DNA of 64,000 nucleotides from Stenotrophomonas sp. VV52 (GTDB taxonomy: Bacteria > Pseudomonadota > Gammaproteobacteria > Xanthomonadales > Xanthomonadaceae), in NCBI RefSeq assembly GCF_002893095.1, contig NZ_PKQQ01000002.1, forward strand, positions 248,001 to 312,000, read 5' to 3'. Each line of letters begins with the position of its first letter. The stretch's first letter is position 1. The notes under the pieces are model-generated. The model was not told where the DNA came from and made no database searches. It saw nothing but the letters and a program-made list of their open reading frames with translations. Both the position numbers and the translations under genes were made by a program. Below, piece by piece: positions 61,057 to 64,000 of this stretch.

Positions 61057-63504
61057 TTAGAACGTGTACCGGACCCGCCCATAGAAATACGCACCATTGC
61101 TGCCAATCGGCGACAACACGTCATACGGCAGGTTGCCAAAGTAATAGATGTCCTCGTTCGACAGATCCGAGTAGTTGTCGGTCAGGTTCTGCCCGCCCAC
61201 CGCCACGCTCCACTGCGGCGTGATCCGGTACTCTACCTCCGCATCCAGCTGCCACTCGGCCCCATACGTCTGGCGCGGCACATATCCGTCGCCGAAATCG
61301 AACACGCGGGTCACGCTTCCGTAACGACTGAGCCGGCTGCTCAGGGTCCAGCGGTCATTGGCCCAGGTGGCGGCCAGCTGCGCGCGGGTGCGCGGGGTGG
61401 CGTCGGTGAGCGTGTTGATCTCTTCCAGCCCGAACAGCACGTACGCCGGGTCCAGTGCGCTCAGCTCCGGCGGGGTCGCCACCACGTTCTTCAGCGTGGT
61501 CTTGTTGTAGGCGTAGGTGCCGGTCAGCAGCAGCTGGCCATCGCCCAGTGCCTGGCGCCAGTTGGCGACCAGTTCGGCGCCGCGCGTGCGGGTGTCGGCC
61601 GCGTTGACGAAGAAGTTGGCGCTCTGCAGGCCACTGACGCCGAACTGCTGGTCCACGAAATCAGTGAGTGCGTCGCCGGTGATGCTTTCCGAAAGCGCGA
61701 TGCGGTCGTCAATGTCGATCTGGTAGACGTCCAGCGACAGGTCGAAGTGCTCGCCGATGCGGCTGGTGAAGCCCAGGCTGGTGTTGAGCGACTTCTCCGG
61801 CTTCAGGTCGGTGGCACCCAGGCTGCGCGCGATCGGGTTGTTCACCGACAGCGTCCGGCCCTGCACCAGCTGGCCCGCCGCGTTGTAGCCGGTGGAGGTG
61901 GACTCGTATCCGATCTGCGCCAGCGACGGCGCGCGGAAGTTGTTGGACACCGCACCGCGCAGCGCGAAGGCCGGGGTGAATTCATAGCGCAGGCCGAGCT
62001 TGCCGGTGAGTTCGCCGCCGTAGTCGTCGCTGTGCTCGTAGCGAGCGGCCAGGTCGCTGGAGAACTTCTCGCCGAACTGGCTGGACAGGCTGGCATAGGC
62101 ACTGGTCACGTCGCGCGTGAGCGAGGTGGCGTCCTGCGGGGTCAGGCCGCCACCGGCCTGCGAACCGGTGGGGCGGTCGGTGTAGGGGCCGGCCGCATAG
62201 CTGGCGGGGTCGCCCGGGCGGGTCTGGAAGTGGTCGCGGCGCGCTTCCAGGCCCAGGCCGAGGGTGTGGCTGTTGTCGCCCTGGTTGAACACCCGGCTCA
62301 GGTCGAAGTTGCCCACGGTGAGTTCGTTGCGGTAGTCACCGGTCTTGAAGCGGGTGGGGCTGCCCGGGCCGAGCGAGGCGTTGAGCGAGTTGCGCAGGCG
62401 GTAGGTGAAGTCGTTGAAGCCGTAGTCCAGGCTGGCGTCGTAGTTCCACTCGCCCCACTGGCCGCGTGCGCCGGCCACGGCCTGCACGTCGCGGTTCTCG
62501 CCTTCGGAGATCGGGCGGTAACCGTTGGGGTAGATCTCCGGCCAGTTGGCGTCGCTGTCGGGGTAGCGGAAGTAGTTGGCGCCTTCGCTGTCGCGCTGGT
62601 TGAAGGTGCTGAAGAAGTAGAACTTCGAGGTTTCGCCGAAGGGAAGCTCGGTGTTGATCCAGGCGTTGAGGTCCTTGGTCTTGCCGTCGCCGAGCACATA
62701 GTTGCGCTGGCCCTGCAGGGTGAGGTTGATGTCGCTCTGGTCCCACGGCGGAATCTGGTCGAAGCCGGCGCGGTTGGTGCCTTCGCGGTTCTTCAGTTCC
62801 AGGCCCACGCGCAGGAAGCCACCGTCGTCGCCGAGTCGGGTACCGACCTTGGCGCTGGCAAAGCTGGTCTGGCCGTCGGTGAGGGTGCGGTCGATCGGCT
62901 TGAGGTCGGTGTGGTGGGCACCGAAGCTGGCTTCGATGGCGCCGCCTTCCGGGGCATCGTCCAGGATCACGTTGATGACACCGGCCACGGCGTCGGAGCC
63001 GTACAGCGCGCCGGCGCCGTCGCGCAGGACTTCGATGCGCTTGATCGCGCTGACCGGAATGGAATTGAAGTCCACCGGCGTGGTGCCCTTGCCGATCTTG
63101 CTGTCGGTGTTCACCAGCGCGCTGGTGTGGCGGCGCTTGCCGTTGACCAGCACCAGCACCTGGTCGGGCGAAAGCCCGCGCAGCTGCGCGGCGCGCACGT
63201 GGTCGGCACCGCCGGAGTTGGACTGGCGCGGGAAGTTGAACGACGGCAGCAGCGCCTGCAGCGCGCTGCCCAGCTCACCGTTGACCACGCCGGCGCGGCG
63301 GATGTCTTCGGCGGTCAGCACGTCCACCGGTGAGGTCGACTCCAGCACGGTGCGGTCCACGGCGCGGGTACCGGTGACGATCACCGTGTCCAGCGTCGTG
63401 GCATTGGCGGGCGCGTCCTGCGCGTGGAGCTGCTGGGCCAGCAGGGGAGAAGAGAGGACCAGCGCGATGGCAAGGCCAAGGCGCGACGCGGACGGACGGG
63501 ACAT
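61057..63504 (-). CDS. TonB-dependent receptor, unknown substrate
   Basis: The 815-residue outer-membrane receptor has a signal peptide (GLAIALVLSSPLLAQQLHA), a TonB box-like TLDTVIVTG, a plug (VDVLTAEDIRRAGVVNGELGSALQALLP, LRGLSPDQVLVLVNGKRRHTSA, IPVSAIKRIEVLRDGAGALYGSDAVAGVINVIL) and a barrel of 22 strands ending FYGRVRYTF. The long plug motif LVNGKRRHTSALVN is typical of large Xanthomonadaceae receptors for plant sugars or metal complexes. Substrate not decided. ATG 63504 chosen for the signal peptide. Confidence 0.92.
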   Translation of the reverse strand: MSRPSASRLGLAIALVLSSPLLAQQLHAQDAPANATTLDTVIVTGTRAVDRTVLESTSPVDVLTAEDIRRAGVVNGELGSALQALLPSFNFPRQSNSGGADHVRAAQLRGLSPDQVLVLVNGKRRHTSALVNTDSKIGKGTTPVDFNSIPVSAIKRIEVLRDGAGALYGSDAVAGVINVILDDAPEGGAIEASFGAHHTDLKPIDRTLTDGQTSFASAKVGTRLGDDGGFLRVGLELKNREGTNRAGFDQIPPWDQSDINLTLQGQRNYVLGDGKTKDLNAWINTELPFGETSKFYFFSTFNQRDSEGANYFRYPDSDANWPEIYPNGYRPISEGENRDVQAVAGARGQWGEWNYDASLDYGFNDFTYRLRNSLNASLGPGSPTRFKTGDYRNELTVGNFDLSRVFNQGDNSHTLGLGLEARRDHFQTRPGDPASYAAGPYTDRPTGSQAGGGLTPQDATSLTRDVTSAYASLSSQFGEKFSSDLAARYEHSDDYGGELTGKLGLRYEFTPAFALRGAVSNNFRAPSLAQIGYESTSTGYNAAGQLVQGRTLSVNNPIARSLGATDLKPEKSLNTSLGFTSRIGEHFDLSLDVYQIDIDDRIALSESITGDALTDFVDQQFGVSGLQSANFFVNAADTRTRGAELVANWRQALGDGQLLLTGTYAYNKTTLKNVVATPPELSALDPAYVLFGLEEINTLTDATPRTRAQLAATWANDRWTLSSRLSRYGSVTRVFDFGDGYVPRQTYGAEWQLDAEVEYRITPQWSVAVGGQNLTDNYSDLSNEDIYYFGNLPYDVLSPIGSNGAYFYGRVRYTF

Positions 63505-63528
63505 GCAGGCTCCAGCAAAAATGAGGGG

Positions 63529-63552
63529 GTAGAGCCGGGCTCTGCCCGGCTG
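63529..63552. repeat. GTAG-type palindrome upstream of the receptor gene
   Basis: GTAGAGCCGGGCTCTGCCCG then GCTG lies between the receptor start and its presumed promoter, so it would be in the 5' leader on the leftward strand. Confidence 0.8.
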
Positions 63553-63586
63553 TTCCAAACGAAACTATTGTTCCATCCGGATGAAG

Positions 63587-63599
63587 AGATATATTATCT
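63587..63599. promoter_or_regulatory. AT-rich inverted repeat between the receptor and lipoprotein genes
   Basis: AGATATATTATCT: AGATA and TATCT half-sites with a 3-nt centre in the divergent gap. It may be a regulator site or simply contain -10 sequences (TATATT). No known operator assigned. Confidence 0.35.
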
Positions 63600-63697
63600 T
63601 GGCGTGAGTGAGCGGTGTGATGCAAGTCCCAGTACCCACGGGCATCAGCTCATAACCGCAGGTAATTCCCGCCGCACCCCCCGGAGATCCCCGCAAC

Positions 63698-64000
63698 ATG
63701 AAGCCGTACCCCCTGCTGCTAGCCGCCTTCCTGGCCATCAGCGGCTGCGCCACCACCACCGCACCGACAGCAACCCCGCTCGGCACCACCGCCTCCACCA
63801 CCGCCAGCCTCCAGGGCGACGCGGCCCGCCCCGGCGCCGCCGCCCACTGGGTGCGCAGCGAGCTGTACTTCGGCGTGGGCGAGGAAAGCGGTGCCTCGGA
63901 GCGCAAGCAGACCGACGCGATCACCGAAACCCAGTGGCGCGCGTTCCTCGACAAGCAGGTCACCCCGCGCTTCCCCGATGGCCTTACCGTGTTCGACGCC
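63698..64000 (+). CDS. DUF3574 lipoprotein, N-terminal part (3' end outside window)
   Basis: 101 codons are visible and the frame is open at the right edge. A signal peptide and lipobox (LLLAAFLAISGC) are followed by a Thr/Ala-rich linker and then HWVRSELYFGVGEESGA, ITETQWRAFLDKQVTPRFPD and GLTVFDA, which match DUF3574. It follows CCGGAGATCCCCGCAAC. Function unknown. Confidence 0.8.
   Translation, partial: MKPYPLLLAAFLAISGCATTTAPTATPLGTTASTTASLQGDAARPGAAAHWVRSELYFGVGEESGASERKQTDAITETQWRAFLDKQVTPRFPDGLTVFDA

Noticed and set aside
58450..63333. Plus frames of 649 and 528 codons over the GH15 and receptor genes
   Set aside because: Antisense shadows with low-complexity His/Gln/Val/Ala composition.

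Overview
The window reads as a chromosomal segment of a Xanthomonadaceae bacterium, most likely Stenotrophomonas. The basis is very high GC, the gene content and order (pilR/pilS, pilin/pilB, pilC-pilD-coaE; thiS-thiG-trmB; pgk-pyk-aldolase), and many short palindromes that carry a GTAG tetranucleotide, as in the SMAG/GTAG-REP family known from S. maltophilia. No species call is possible from the sequence alone. Both ends are cut inside genes (a DUF3999 protein on the left, a DUF3574 lipoprotein on the right).

Layout. 1-4.7 kb: glycolysis (pgk, pyk, class I aldolase), all rightward. 4.7-8.1 kb: macro-domain hydrolase, divergent cysK/cysB, then a His/Met-rich DUF2946 protein ahead of a TonB-dependent copper receptor (8.2-10.2 kb). 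10.6-15.5 kb: RND efflux adaptor and pump with an overlapping GNAT acetyltransferase. 15.7-21.1 kb: two AGCS amino acid:Na+ symporters flanking a SpoU methyltransferase and an outer-membrane barrel protein, with a candidate structured RNA between. 21.1-28.6 kb: mostly leftward genes (M28 peptidase, mscL, FAH-family hydrolase, SLC13-type transporter, trmB, thiG, thiS) plus a small rightward Rieske protein. 28.8-30.6 kb: GDSL autotransporter esterase. 30.7-32.1 kb: tRNA-Gly(CCC) followed by a small AT-richer patch with two unrecognised small genes and a lone MbcA/ParS/Xre-type antitoxin. 32.4-36.1 kb: rimK, a small secreted protein and a two-component system.

36.2-47.9 kb is the type IV pilus locus: coaE-pilD-pilC leftward; pilA, pilB and a second pilin rightward; pilR-pilS leftward. 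Both intact pilins have an excellent sigma-54 (-24/-12) promoter, which fits PilR control. A third pilin survives only as a 3' fragment. Between the pilins and pilR lie unrecognised secreted ORFs, a SymE-HigA fusion protein and a block of GTAG repeats; this is the most accessory-looking part of the window.

48.1-56.7 kb: sucCD, nadE, a hypothetical protein, bamD (leftward), rluD-pgeF, and an OmpA-family protein with a DUF937/YidB-like N-terminus. 57-61 kb: otsB - GH15 hydrolase - otsA, a leftward trehalose operon. 61-63.5 kb: a large TonB-dependent receptor. Most of the window is ordinary core genome. The points that most deserve a second look are the SymE-HigA fusion and its palindromes, the pilin duplication with its own sigma-54 promoter and decayed third copy, the tRNA-Gly patch with an orphan antitoxin, the 148-nt near-perfect inverted repeat at 10.3 kb, and hairpin-rich intergenic RNA candidates.
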